This document shows, piece after piece, positions 35,878 through 44,002 of a stretch of DNA of 64,000 nt; within the stretch, counting starts at the first letter, position 1, and every line of letters begins with the position of its first letter. The translations under genes and the position numbers were made by a program. This stretch comes from Piscirickettsiaceae bacterium CG07_land_8_20_14_0_80_44_28 (GTDB lineage: Bacteria; Pseudomonadota; Gammaproteobacteria; Thiomicrospirales; Thiomicrospiraceae), in assembly GCA_002779995.1 (NCBI GenBank), contig PEWX01000030.1, forward strand, positions 21,249 to 85,248, written 5' to 3'. The notes under the pieces are model-generated. The model did not search any database and was not told where the DNA came from. It worked only from the letters and a program-made list of their open reading frames with translations.

Positions 35878-37122
35878 ATGAGTGATACGGCTGACGATTT
35901 ATTAAATGAATTATCACATCTAAACGAGGCGACAGATGAAATGGAGCGACAAGTGGCTTCAGCTTCCTCTAAAAAAGCGGATCTGAAAAAAAATAGTCAA
36001 AAAGCTGCCTCTATCGATGCCGTCACGGTTGCATTGGAGGCGGCTAAAACTGCACATATGGCTGCGGAGCAAAGTCAACATGCAGCAGAAAAAGCCATCA
36101 ATCTTGCACATGAACAAAAAAATCAAATTGTTGAGTTATCTGATGCCAATATTGCTTGGCGACAATCTTTGAGGAGTGCCAGCAAAGATATAAAATCCGC
36201 TCGCAATGCCGTTTCGGTGATGATGAGTGTCACGATCACTGCCAGTTTGGCAACCATCGGCGGATTAGGCTGGATGCTGTACAGCCTTAATACACAATAC
36301 GATCAATTAAAAGGCGATGTTTTAGATATTATTACCACCGAAAATACTCTATTCAATAAAAATCTGACACTCAAAGTAGACCAACTCTCTTCCCTTATTG
36401 AAGCCTTAGCCAGTGATATTCAACGGGTAGCACAACAACCTTCCCCCCTTGCATCGAAAACAAATACACTGACAGACAGCTCCCCAAAAGGGGATGCTGA
36501 ATCATTCCCCAACCTTATTGAAGAAATCCAAGCTGAACCCAAAGCCGTGACAGCAGAAGCCCAGAGCACTCTTGAAACTGCCGCATTAGTCGCGGAAAAA
36601 TCAGCTCCGTTACCGGTAGAGGAACGGGTAGACCATAGCGAACAATTAGCAAAAATAGAAGCCCTTATCCAAAAGGTTATCTCGGAACAACAAAAACTTC
36701 ACGCCAGCGCCTTATCGAAAATCGCTCAACTTGAAACCTTAGCTAATCGCGTCGAACCAACGACAAATATGACCCAGAATCAACAGCCAAGCTTCAATCA
36801 AAAACAAATAGCGCAACTTAACGCTATTGCCACTGATGCCAATAATCAACAACAACTCCTAAAAGAGATTCTTAACACACTTAAGTCACAACCCAAACCA
36901 AGCAAGCCAGCCAAAATTGAAATTAAAGATCGGTGGCCAGAACAACAAAGTGCGTTCAAAAAGTTAACTGAGCAAATTTATGCCATACAGCAAAAACAGG
37001 ATCTGCTCGTCAGCAAAGTAGAAACCTTGGAAGCATTAAATAATGAAGTGCTGTCACAACCTAGACCTTACAGCTACCGATCACCAGATCTTCCGATTAA
37101 AACCCTTGAAGATAAACCCTAA
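35878..37122 (+). CDS. Single-pass membrane coiled-coil protein, function unknown
   Basis: I do not recognise this 414-residue protein. The N terminus (1-110) is cytosolic by the positive-inside rule and contains an Ala-rich helix (about 48-85: VALEAAKTAHMAAEQSQHAAE) resembling the helix in the upstream protein. One membrane segment spans about 112-136. The periplasmic part has coiled coils near 255-300 and 365-400 separated by Pro/Gln-rich linkers. The layout recalls membrane anchors or tethers, but no known domain is evident. It is cotranscribed with the acidic protein and ends just before repeat copy C. Confidence 0.85.
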   Translation: MSDTADDLLNELSHLNEATDEMERQVASASSKKADLKKNSQKAASIDAVTVALEAAKTAHMAAEQSQHAAEKAINLAHEQKNQIVELSDANIAWRQSLRSASKDIKSARNAVSVMMSVTITASLATIGGLGWMLYSLNTQYDQLKGDVLDIITTENTLFNKNLTLKVDQLSSLIEALASDIQRVAQQPSPLASKTNTLTDSSPKGDAESFPNLIEEIQAEPKAVTAEAQSTLETAALVAEKSAPLPVEERVDHSEQLAKIEALIQKVISEQQKLHASALSKIAQLETLANRVEPTTNMTQNQQPSFNQKQIAQLNAIATDANNQQQLLKEILNTLKSQPKPSKPAKIEIKDRWPEQQSAFKKLTEQIYAIQQKQDLLVSKVETLEALNNEVLSQPRPYSYRSPDLPIKTLEDKP

Positions 37123-37162
37123 GCGCATATTGAGAACGCTGAAGGTTCAATAATTTATTTAC

Positions 37163-37240
37163 AACCTTTGCAGGAGAGGGATGCGATCGAAAAATTTTCT
37201 CGCATTTTAATTCGGGCATCCATCTCACGCAAAGATCTCA
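37163..37240. repeat. MITE-like inverted-repeat element, copy C
   Basis: The plus strand begins AACCTTTGCAGGAGAGGGATG and ends CATCTCACGCAAAGATCTCA. The minus strand includes CCCGAATTAAAATG as in the other copies. It fills the gap between two convergent genes, and its last three bases are the dsbC stop codon. It can fold as one long hairpin and may terminate both transcripts. Confidence 0.75.
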
Positions 37241-37981
37241 TTTGGTTGACTGCTGCTGTTGAGGGGCGAGAATTTGAATCAGTTCTTTGGCAGGCGCATA
37301 ACCCGGAATACGCTCACCCGTATCGAGTATTATATTTGGCGTCCCATTGACTTCAAAACGTTGCCCTAACTCTAAATGTGACCCTACCGGGTGATTACAT
37401 TTTTTCGCCACAACCGCTTCCCCTGTCATCGCTTTATCCATCGCCTGACGGGCATTGTCTGCACACCAGACTGCAGCGGCCTTACGAAATGCTTCCGAAC
37501 CGACCCCTGCCCGCGGATAAGCCAAATAGCGCACTTCAATACCGGCTGCATTCAATGCTGGAATTTCTCGGTGTAATTTTTGACAATAGGGACATTCTAT
37601 ATCGGTAAATACGGTGATATTTCGCAAAGTTTTGCCCTTGGCGGGATAAATTAACATCGTCGTTTTATCCAAATGCGACAAGGCATTTTTACGCACCTCA
37701 TTACTGGCCGCTTCTGTTAAATTTTGTCGTGTTTCCAAATCAATGAGACTGCCATTTAATAAATACTGACCATCTTCAGACATATAAAGTACCTTGGTAT
37801 CAATCGTAACCTGATATAGCCCCACTATCGGGCTGGGTTTTATACTCGCAGCGGGTGCACCCGGAACCAACTGGTTCAAACGCTCTTGAATAGCTGACTT
37901 TTCATTTGCCATTGCTGAGTTCACCCCACCCATGAACAATACCACGCCAAACGCTAATAAAATCTGTCGAAACAAGGTCAT
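37238..37981 (-). CDS. dsbC: Periplasmic disulfide isomerase DsbC/DsbG family
   Basis: Periplasmic thiol:disulfide isomerase of 247 residues. Signal peptide (about 1-25, ending AMA), an N-terminal dimerisation domain (to about 90), then a thioredoxin fold with active-site CPYC at 130-133 and a second cysteine pair (VWC, KKCNH) as in DsbC. AAGGA lies 7 nt before the ATG. The usual xerD-dsbC order is kept, but a repeat element sits between them and another directly after dsbC. recJ, often next, is absent. Confidence 0.93.
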   Translation of the reverse strand: MTLFRQILLAFGVVLFMGGVNSAMANEKSAIQERLNQLVPGAPAASIKPSPIVGLYQVTIDTKVLYMSEDGQYLLNGSLIDLETRQNLTEAASNEVRKNALSHLDKTTMLIYPAKGKTLRNITVFTDIECPYCQKLHREIPALNAAGIEVRYLAYPRAGVGSEAFRKAAAVWCADNARQAMDKAMTGEAVVAKKCNHPVGSHLELGQRFEVNGTPNIILDTGERIPGYAPAKELIQILAPQQQQSTK

Positions 37982-38006
37982 AAAAATTCCTTTAAAAATC
38001 GGTTAA

Positions 38007-38098
38007 TAGAGACCTTTGTCAGAGAGGGACGCGAAACAAAAATATAGCGGAATTATAACCATTTTTATTCGGGACGCCATCTTGCACAAAGGACTCTA
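38007..38098. repeat. MITE-like inverted-repeat element, copy B
   Basis: A 92-bp element with ends TAGAGACCTTTGTCAGAGAG and, reversed, TAGAGTCCTTTGTGCAAGAT. Its reverse complement aligns over the whole length with copy A. TA is present at both outer ends. It lies between xerD and dsbC. Confidence 0.8.
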
Positions 38099-38194
38099 AT
38101 CAGCTAAAACGGATATTTTAGCCGGGTTTGATGGTCACACACAGTAATTTAAGCTTTTAAGAACAAAATTCACAAACGTTGCACTTTAGCAGGA

Positions 38195-39085
38195 TTAACC
38201 GCGGGGATGATGTTGTTGATGAATTTTTTGCATTCGAGCCTGAGCAACGTGAGTATAGATTTGTGTTGTCGACAGGTCGGCATGACCCAACAATAATTGC
38301 ACTGTTCGTAAGTCCGCACCATGATTAATCAAGTGGGTTGCAAAGGCATGGCGCAAACTGTGAGGCGATAAATTAACATCAATGCCGGCAATCATTGCTA
38401 ATTTTTTAATTCGATGCCAAAGCGTCTGACGCGTCATCGTTCGTCCAATCCGAGAAACAAATAAGCTATCGATCCATTTACCAACGGGAACAAGGGCAGG
38501 CCTGGCGGTTTTTAGATAGTTTTCTAAGGCCTCAATCGCCATTTCTCCCAAAGGGACAATACGCTCTTTATTCCCTTTTCCGGTCACCTGCACCAAACCG
38601 GCAGAGAGATTTAACTGTTCAAATGGCAAACTCACAACTTCTGAAACTCTTAAACCGGAAGCATACATTAGCTCCAAAATTGCCTTATCTCGACATCCTA
38701 AAGGGGTTTGTAAATCAGGCGCTCGCAATAAAGCGTCAACTTGCGCTTCCGAAATCACTGTAGGAATCGATTGAATTAAAGCCGGTGCCTTTAATAGCGC
38801 CACAGGGTCTTCTGCTGAGGGATTTTGCAGGCACCAATATCGGTAAAAGCGTTTTAACGAAGATAAACTACGCGCAATGGAACGGGCGTTGGTTTGTCCT
38901 AAGTGTTTTTCTAACAAAAAAGATTCTATTTGCTCGGTGCTCGCCTGACTTAAATCAACGGGCAATACTTTCTGAACCGCCTTTAAATCGCGTTCATAAG
39001 CCGCTAAGGTATTGTCACTTAGGCCTTCGTTAAAACGACAGTAGTCAATAAAGGCACGGATTTCCGGCGTGTTTTTTAAGGTCAT
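38195..39085 (-). CDS. xerD: Site-specific tyrosine recombinase XerD
   Basis: With XerC resolves chromosome dimers at dif. I use ATG 39085 (MTLKNTPEIRAFIDYCR), giving 296 residues, close to the usual 298. N-terminal SAM-like domain, then the catalytic residues: Arg in SGLRVSEVV, Lys in GKGNKERIVP, HxxR in HSLRHAFATH, His in LLGHADLST, and the nucleophile Tyr in TQIYTHV. A 9/10 palindrome encodes Ala-Arg-Pro-Ala in the catalytic domain. No ribosome binding site precedes the ATG, and a -10 (TATACT) lies 6 nt before it. Confidence 0.96.
   Translation of the reverse strand: MTLKNTPEIRAFIDYCRFNEGLSDNTLAAYERDLKAVQKVLPVDLSQASTEQIESFLLEKHLGQTNARSIARSLSSLKRFYRYWCLQNPSAEDPVALLKAPALIQSIPTVISEAQVDALLRAPDLQTPLGCRDKAILELMYASGLRVSEVVSLPFEQLNLSAGLVQVTGKGNKERIVPLGEMAIEALENYLKTARPALVPVGKWIDSLFVSRIGRTMTRQTLWHRIKKLAMIAGIDVNLSPHSLRHAFATHLINHGADLRTVQLLLGHADLSTTQIYTHVAQARMQKIHQQHHPRG
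38496..38505. repeat. Near-copy (9/10) of the CCAGGCCTGG palindrome in xerD
   Basis: Reads GCAGGCCTGG and is followed by CGGTTTTTAG, so the T-rich right flank of the family is kept. Confidence 0.6.
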
Positions 39086-39156
39086 AGGCAAAGTATAGCG
39101 GATTCCGCGGGAAAATATCCAGCCGCATATCAATGCATAAAATTGGCGTGGTAAAA

Positions 39157-39183
39157 ACAAAAAAGCACCCACTTGGGGTGCTT
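39157..39183 (-). terminator. Intrinsic terminator after rplS
   Basis: AAGCACCC (39163-39170) pairs with GGGTGCTT (39176-39183). On the minus strand the 8-bp stem is followed by six Us. It starts 24 nt after the rplS stop and ends the rpsP operon. Confidence 0.85.
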
Positions 39184-39207
39184 GATAACGGTAAAGCCTT
39201 TAAAGAC

Positions 39208-39555
39208 TTATTTTACTTTTTCTTTAATACGCGCCGCCTTACCAGACAAGTCACGTAGATAGTAAAGTTTCGCGCGACGAACATCACCACGACGTTTCAC
39301 CTCAACTGAGTCGACTAAAGGACTATAGGTTTGAAACGTACGCTCAACCCCGACACCGTGTGAAATCTTACGAACAATAAAAGAAGAGTTTAAACCCCGA
39401 TTTTTCTTAGCAATTACAACCCCTTCATAGGCCTGTAAACGCTCATTGGTACCTTCTTTTACTTTTACTTGAACAATGATGGTATCTCCTGCATTAAAAT
39501 CAGGCAGGGTTTTAGTCATTTGTTCAGCTTCAATACGTTTAATAATATTGCTCAT
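39208..39555 (-). CDS. rplS: 50S ribosomal protein L19
   Basis: Ribosomal protein at the 30S-50S interface. ATG 39555 ([13 protein letters not shown]) follows GGAG by 9 nt and gives 115 residues. Blocks such as [32 protein letters not shown] and [16 protein letters not shown] are typical. It is the last gene of rpsP-rimM-trmD-rplS, with a 124-nt gap after trmD that contains a hairpin. Confidence 0.98.
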   Translation of the reverse strand: MSNIIKRIEAEQMTKTLPDFNAGDTIIVQVKVKEGTNERLQAYEGVVIAKKNRGLNSSFIVRKISHGVGVERTFQTYSPLVDSVEVKRRGDVRRAKLYYLRDLSGKAARIKEKVK

Positions 39556-39569
39556 TGCTAAGCACTCCA

Positions 39570-39593
39570 AAATAAATCAGCCCATTTGGCTGA
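39570..39593 (-). terminator. Hairpin in the trmD-rplS gap
   Basis: TCAGCC (39577-39582) pairs with GGCTGA (39588-39593) and on the minus strand is followed by TTTATTTT, just before the rplS ribosome binding site. It could be a weak attenuator or a processing/stability element adjusting rplS output. Confidence 0.4.
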
Positions 39594-39679
39594 AGTGAAT
39601 ATTATCCAACAAGTAACAGACACACTGCCAGAGGTTGAATCCAAATTGTTATTGAGTCCTCAAGAAAACTCGATTGCAG

Positions 39680-40387
39680 CTAATCTGCATCTACTGATGC
39701 TTGATAAACTGCAAAAAGATCAGGCCGCTTTTGCTGCGTCCTGAGCAATTTTTGCTGGTGTCGCCAGGCGGCTATTTTAGCGTGATTACCCTGCTGTAAA
39801 ACATCAGGAACGCTCAGACCATCCACTTCTACCGGTCTCGTGTAGTGTGGACAATCTAACAAGCCATCCGCAAACGAATCCTGCTCGGCTGACTGGTCAT
39901 GCCCTAATGCACCCGGAATTAACCGAATCAACGCATCCATCAACATCATCGCAGGCAACTCTCCGCCACTCACGACAAAATCCCCGACACAAACTTCCTC
40001 ATCCACATAATGCGTAATAAAGCGTTCATCAATGCCTTCATAGCGGCCACACACCAACGTTAAATGGTCATAAGCTTGCAACTCGATCAACTTCTGCTGT
40101 GTTAAGGGCGCACCCTGAGGAGACAAATACACGACGCGACCGGGTTGCGACACTGCTTGGTTAATGGCATCCACCGTTTTTTTCAACGGGGGATACATCA
40201 TCACCATACCCGGACCTCCGCCATAGGGCCGATCATCCACTGTTTTGTGGCGATCTTCTGTAAAAACGCGAGGATTCCAAGTATTCAGCTCAAATAATTG
40301 TTGTTGGTAAGCCCTGCGAGAAACACCGGAAGCCGTTAAGGCTTCAAACATTTCAGGAAACAGGGTGACCACATCAAAGCGAGTCAT
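39680..40387 (-). CDS. trmD: tRNA (guanine-N1)-methyltransferase
   Basis: Methylates G37 of tRNA. It has 235 residues of the SPOUT (trefoil knot) fold: [14 protein letters not shown] at the start, [34 protein letters not shown], and [16 protein letters not shown]. It overlaps the end of rimM by 14 nt. Standard position in the rpsP operon. Confidence 0.98.
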   Translation of the reverse strand: MTRFDVVTLFPEMFEALTASGVSRRAYQQQLFELNTWNPRVFTEDRHKTVDDRPYGGGPGMVMMYPPLKKTVDAINQAVSQPGRVVYLSPQGAPLTQQKLIELQAYDHLTLVCGRYEGIDERFITHYVDEEVCVGDFVVSGGELPAMMLMDALIRLIPGALGHDQSAEQDSFADGLLDCPHYTRPVEVDGLSVPDVLQQGNHAKIAAWRHQQKLLRTQQKRPDLFAVYQASVDAD

Positions 40388-40919
40388 TGTCTTCTTCTAA
40401 CGTCCAATCTACTTGGATGGTCTTCGCTTTGACATCCACATCCAAAATAAATTTATCCATTACAAATGGAATTAAAACTGATCCAATACCGGTTTCATCG
40501 GTTTTCAAGACTCTGAGTACATCATGCGCACCCGTCTCCACCAACTCCGTTACTTTGCCAATTAAAGTGCCATCCGGCAATAGGACTTGGCAACCGATTA
40601 ACTGCATCCAGTAATAGCCTGAATCACTTTCCGGTAACTGCTCAGGCAGTATCGCGATTTCACAGCCCATAAAGGTTCTTGCGATTTCTCGATCGGTAAT
40701 GCCGTCCAATTGCGCAACGACCAATTTACCACCCTGCTGGGTGCGTCCCTCTATTACTTCAAAAGATTGCCAAGTTTGATTAACCTTAACCAACCAAGGT
40801 GAATACTTCAAAATATTTTGACGTGGATCCGTATGTGAAAAAACCTTGACCCAGCCTTGAACACCATAAATACCGTTAATTTGTCCCAGTATTATTTTGT
40901 CATCATTAACTGAAGACAT
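40374..40919 (-). CDS. rimM: Ribosome maturation factor RimM
   Basis: Assists 30S assembly by binding S19. I favour ATG 40919 ([28 protein letters not shown]). An ATG two codons earlier abuts the GAG that could serve as binding site. It has 181 residues with an N-terminal beta barrel and a C-terminal PRC barrel ([20 protein letters not shown]). It overlaps trmD by 14 nt and follows rpsP by 31 nt. Confidence 0.96.
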   Translation of the reverse strand: MSSVNDDKIILGQINGIYGVQGWVKVFSHTDPRQNILKYSPWLVKVNQTWQSFEVIEGRTQQGGKLVVAQLDGITDREIARTFMGCEIAILPEQLPESDSGYYWMQLIGCQVLLPDGTLIGKVTELVETGAHDVLRVLKTDETGIGSVLIPFVMDKFILDVDVKAKTIQVDWTLEEDNDSL

Positions 40920-40950
40920 CAGCATGCTCGGTTAGGGAAGTTAAAGTCAA

Positions 40951-41193
40951 TTACTTGCTTAAATCTTTTATCAACTTGCGGACACGCGGGCTTAGTTGCG
41001 CACCTTGTGCAACCCAGTGTTCCACTCTCGCCGTATCTAAACGAAGAGGCTCTTCCTGACCACGGGCAGTGGGGTTATAAAAGCCCAACTGTTCAATAAA
41101 ACGACCATTGGTACTGTTGCGTTGATCTGCAACCATGACACGATAGTAAGGGTTCTTTTTGGCGCCACCACGGGCTAAACGAATTACAACCAT
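40951..41193 (-). CDS. rpsP: 30S ribosomal protein S16
   Basis: ATG 41193 ([21 protein letters not shown]) follows GGAGAG, giving 80 residues. The frame upstream to 41241 is leader. It has the family block [17 protein letters not shown]. It is the first gene of rpsP-rimM-trmD-rplS, with a strong promoter about 120 bp upstream. Confidence 0.98.
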   Translation of the reverse strand: MVVIRLARGGAKKNPYYRVMVADQRNSTNGRFIEQLGFYNPTARGQEEPLRLDTARVEHWVAQGAQLSPRVRKLIKDLSK

Positions 41194-41312
41194 TTTGCTC
41201 TCCAATCTAAATAAGGCGATAACAGGAAATCCTGCTAACAAATTCTTCTACTAAGGGACAAACACCCCTTGATTTTGACCCTAAATGCTTAACGGAATTT
41301 AGGAAAGGCGGG

Positions 41313-41341
41313 ATTATACTAAAATAATTCGATGTTTTCAA
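41313..41341 (-). promoter_or_regulatory. Strong sigma-70 promoter of the rpsP operon
   Basis: On the minus strand TTGAAA (41341-41336) and a perfect TATAAT (41318-41313) with a 17-nt spacer. The start near 41306 gives a leader of about 110 nt. The -35 lies just before the rmuC stop region, so no separate rmuC terminator is visible. Confidence 0.8.
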
Positions 41342-41362
41342 TTTTTTCAGCGCATTAGCGCA

Positions 41363-42829
41363 CTATTCAGTGCTTTCGGAATGATCGACTTCAGAAGGGG
41401 TCTTTGTGACAGGTTTTAATAAAGCGCTGCCTTCAGTGACCGCTAATAAATGCTCGGGGAGTTCTTTTTTGGTTTTGCCCGCCAAATCCTTCAGCATTTC
41501 AGCTTGCCTGACCAAATTACCATTCCCGCTGGACATTTGCTTAAACGCCTGTTGATAGCTGTTTTGAGCTGAATTCAGCTGTTTGCCAACCCTTTCGAAG
41601 GTCTCAACAAACCCAACAAACTTATCATGAACCTCTGCGGCTCGCTTAATTAATTTAACAGTGTGTTCCGATTGCCGCTCATAACGCCATAATTGTTCGA
41701 TGGTTTTTAGCGTGGTAAACAAAGTGGTGGGGGTTACCACGGCCACCCTTTTGTCAAATGCCTGCTCAAAAATGGCTGATTGATCTTCAATCGCCATCAT
41801 ATAGGCGCCTTCTATCGGAATAAACATCAACACAAAATCAGGGGCATTCAACCCCTCAATATGATCATAGCGCTTATTTGATAACGCCTGTATGTGTTTA
41901 CTTAAACTCTGTATATGCGCTTTAACTTGCCGATTTTTTTCAACCTCATTTTCCGCATTTAATGCCGCTTCATAATTTAATAACGACACTTTTGAATCAA
42001 TGATCACCTGCTTATTATCCGGCAAGTTTATAATGACATCGGGGCGTAATCGCTTACCATCGGCTTGGGTAAAGCTTTTTTCTGATTCAAACTCAATGCC
42101 CTCTCGTAATCCTGAAGACTCAAGCAGCTTATGTAAAATTAACTCTCCCCAATTGCCCTGTAACTTTTGATCGCCTTTCAATGCTTTGGTTAAATTTTTC
42201 GCCTCCACACTCATGGTCTGATTCAATTCACGTAGCGCTTTCAATTGTTCCGTCAAAGAGGCTCGCCCTTCCAAATCCTCTTTATGAACATGTTCTATAC
42301 GCGCCTTAAACTGTTCTAAAGTCGCTTGCATAGGCTGCACCAATCCATTAATGGCTTCTTTGCTTTGCAACCCCATTTGTTGCTGCTTCTGTTCTAAAAT
42401 TTCGTTTGAAAGTACCTTAAACTCTTGCGTCAGCGTTTCCTTAGCCGACTGAAGCAAAGCCATTTTTTCATCGGCACTTTTTCGCTCTGCATCTAAACGA
42501 CTGTTCACGCTTGCTAATTCAGACTGCGCTTGGTTCAGCTGATCATTTAATGCACGATAATCTTGTTTCGCCTCATCTAATTGTTGATGAAGTTTTTCCA
42601 GTTGTTGAGATTGTTGTTTAAATTCACCTTGCAGCGGATATAAAGTAGCAAGTTGCTCCGTTAAGCGCACATTTTCCTGCTGCAATTGTTGGTTTTGCGC
42701 GTCCAAAACGGCCAGGCCTGGTTGTTTTTGGCGCCATTGTCGATTTTCTCGATACTGAATCGCCCCCCAAATAAGCGCGAATCCCAAAGCCAGAGGCCAC
42801 AGCCAGTCCATTATCATCATGACCGACAT
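41363..42829 (-). CDS. rmuC: DNA recombination protein RmuC
   Basis: Membrane-anchored nuclease-like protein that limits rearrangement at inverted repeats. It has 488 residues: one N-terminal membrane helix (about 8-24), a long coiled coil (about 40-175), then the PD-(D/E)XK-related core with GNWGELILHKLLESSGL, RPDVIINLPDNKQVIIDSKVSL and DFVLMFIPIEGAYMMA. Its ATG shares bases with the stop of the upstream pilus gene (TAATG), an unusual coupling. A palindrome at 42712 encodes Gln-Pro-Gly-Leu. Confidence 0.95.
   Translation of the reverse strand: MSVMMIMDWLWPLALGFALIWGAIQYRENRQWRQKQPGLAVLDAQNQQLQQENVRLTEQLATLYPLQGEFKQQSQQLEKLHQQLDEAKQDYRALNDQLNQAQSELASVNSRLDAERKSADEKMALLQSAKETLTQEFKVLSNEILEQKQQQMGLQSKEAINGLVQPMQATLEQFKARIEHVHKEDLEGRASLTEQLKALRELNQTMSVEAKNLTKALKGDQKLQGNWGELILHKLLESSGLREGIEFESEKSFTQADGKRLRPDVIINLPDNKQVIIDSKVSLLNYEAALNAENEVEKNRQVKAHIQSLSKHIQALSNKRYDHIEGLNAPDFVLMFIPIEGAYMMAIEDQSAIFEQAFDKRVAVVTPTTLFTTLKTIEQLWRYERQSEHTVKLIKRAAEVHDKFVGFVETFERVGKQLNSAQNSYQQAFKQMSSGNGNLVRQAEMLKDLAGKTKKELPEHLLAVTEGSALLKPVTKTPSEVDHSESTE
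42712..42721. repeat. CCAGGCCTGG palindrome inside rmuC
   Basis: Exact copy with flanks CCAAAACGG and TTGTTTTTGG, coding for Gln-Pro-Gly-Leu-Ala just after the membrane helix. Confidence 0.9.
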
Positions 42830-43365
42830 TATGGATTCTCCTTATCCAAAGTTTGCAGGGTCGCAATGGGCTTTTTTGCGGGCAGTTCTTTTGTCAATTG
42901 ATAATTTTTAATCCATTGCTTTTTATCAGGCAAATAGGTTTCACCAACAGGAATCAAAATTGATTGCCCCGCCACGGATAATTGTGCTTGTATCGACAAA
43001 TTCGATTGGCTGTCGACTTTATAGAAACGTTGATTAATTCGCACTAATTGATCGCCATTAGGCAATAACACCACTGCCGAGACACTAACCGGTTTCGGTT
43101 TTATCTTTGGTTTTTTGGCCGCATTTGACGGAGGGTGCTGAACCTGAGCAGTCTCCATCAATTTTTTTTGGATTGTCGGATCCTGCTTTGCCGTTTGTTT
43201 ATTTAAATACGCATTCCTGGCTGTTTCCACCGCTTCTCTTTGCATTGGCGTGAAAAATAACCGCTGTAAGTCCTCCGGCGCTGCCCATACCGGTTGCCAA
43301 CTCGCCAATACACCAATCATCAACAGTCCTATTAAAATCGTTCCCTTAGTGTTCTGCATTTGCAT
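42829..43365 (-). CDS. MshK-like pilus assembly protein (periplasmic)
   Basis: A 178-residue protein with a signal peptide (about 8-28, ending VWAA). The mature N terminus LQRLFFTPMQREAVETAR is typical of the protein found at the MshK position of MSHA clusters. A Lys/Pro-rich linker leads to a small beta domain (VVLLPNGDQLVRINQRFYKV). By analogy with PilP it may connect the inner-membrane MshIJ complex to the secretin. It overlaps the upstream gene by 20 nt and rmuC by 1 nt. Confidence 0.65.
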   Translation of the reverse strand: MQMQNTKGTILIGLLMIGVLASWQPVWAAPEDLQRLFFTPMQREAVETARNAYLNKQTAKQDPTIQKKLMETAQVQHPPSNAAKKPKIKPKPVSVSAVVLLPNGDQLVRINQRFYKVDSQSNLSIQAQLSVAGQSILIPVGETYLPDKKQWIKNYQLTKELPAKKPIATLQTLDKENP

Positions 43366-44002
43366 CTATCACACCTTTAAATGGATTGGGTTTGGCTTCA
43401 AATAGTAAAATGGCACATTCTAAAAACAGTTGCGGCTTTTCCGCAACAAAAAGAGAAGCCCCACGCTCGGTTGGTAACTTTGACAATTGGCAAGACTCAA
43501 CCAGGAATAGTGGTGTAATCTGTTCAGACAAATACTCAACCAGTTTCAATAAGTCGCTGTCTAAGTGCAATCCCGCACGAATATTGAGTCGAGTGTAATA
43601 AAATATCTCTTTTTTAATCTTCATGCCCTCGAGACGATCTGCTGTTAACAGTTGCTCTGGTTCAAACTGAATGGTAAAAGGCTGCATCACCAAGCGTTGT
43701 TGAATATCGAGCAAACCATCGACCCATTGCACACGATTTTGTTGGTGTACCAGCCCAAACTGCATCAATTGTTGATACTTTTGACCATATTTCAAGAATA
43801 ACTGCTCTTGCTCTCTTAAAAATTCAACCTGTCGAACCAAATTATTCAGTTCAGCTTGCTGCTGTTGCACCGCGAGCAACAATTGTGTTTTTTGATGTTG
43901 CAACAGCCAATTTGTCAACCCGAGCACCGTTATCGCCATCAACAATAAAATCAAAGGCCACTTACCATAACGCGCCAATAAAGATTGATCTAACCCAAAC
44001 AC
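43346..44002 (-). CDS. MshJ-like (PilO/GspM-type) pilus assembly protein
   Basis: A 218-residue bitopic protein. A membrane helix (about 15-33) is followed by a coiled coil (about 38-80) and a small alpha/beta domain, the PilO/GspM layout. The GTG start at 44002 directly follows the stop of the preceding gene. In MSHA systems this protein forms a complex with MshI. The assignment is by position and topology, since sequence identity in this family is low. Confidence 0.62.
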   Translation of the reverse strand: MFGLDQSLLARYGKWPLILLLMAITVLGLTNWLLQHQKTQLLLAVQQQQAELNNLVRQVEFLREQEQLFLKYGQKYQQLMQFGLVHQQNRVQWVDGLLDIQQRLVMQPFTIQFEPEQLLTADRLEGMKIKKEIFYYTRLNIRAGLHLDSDLLKLVEYLSEQITPLFLVESCQLSKLPTERGASLFVAEKPQLFLECAILLFEAKPNPFKGVIDANAEH

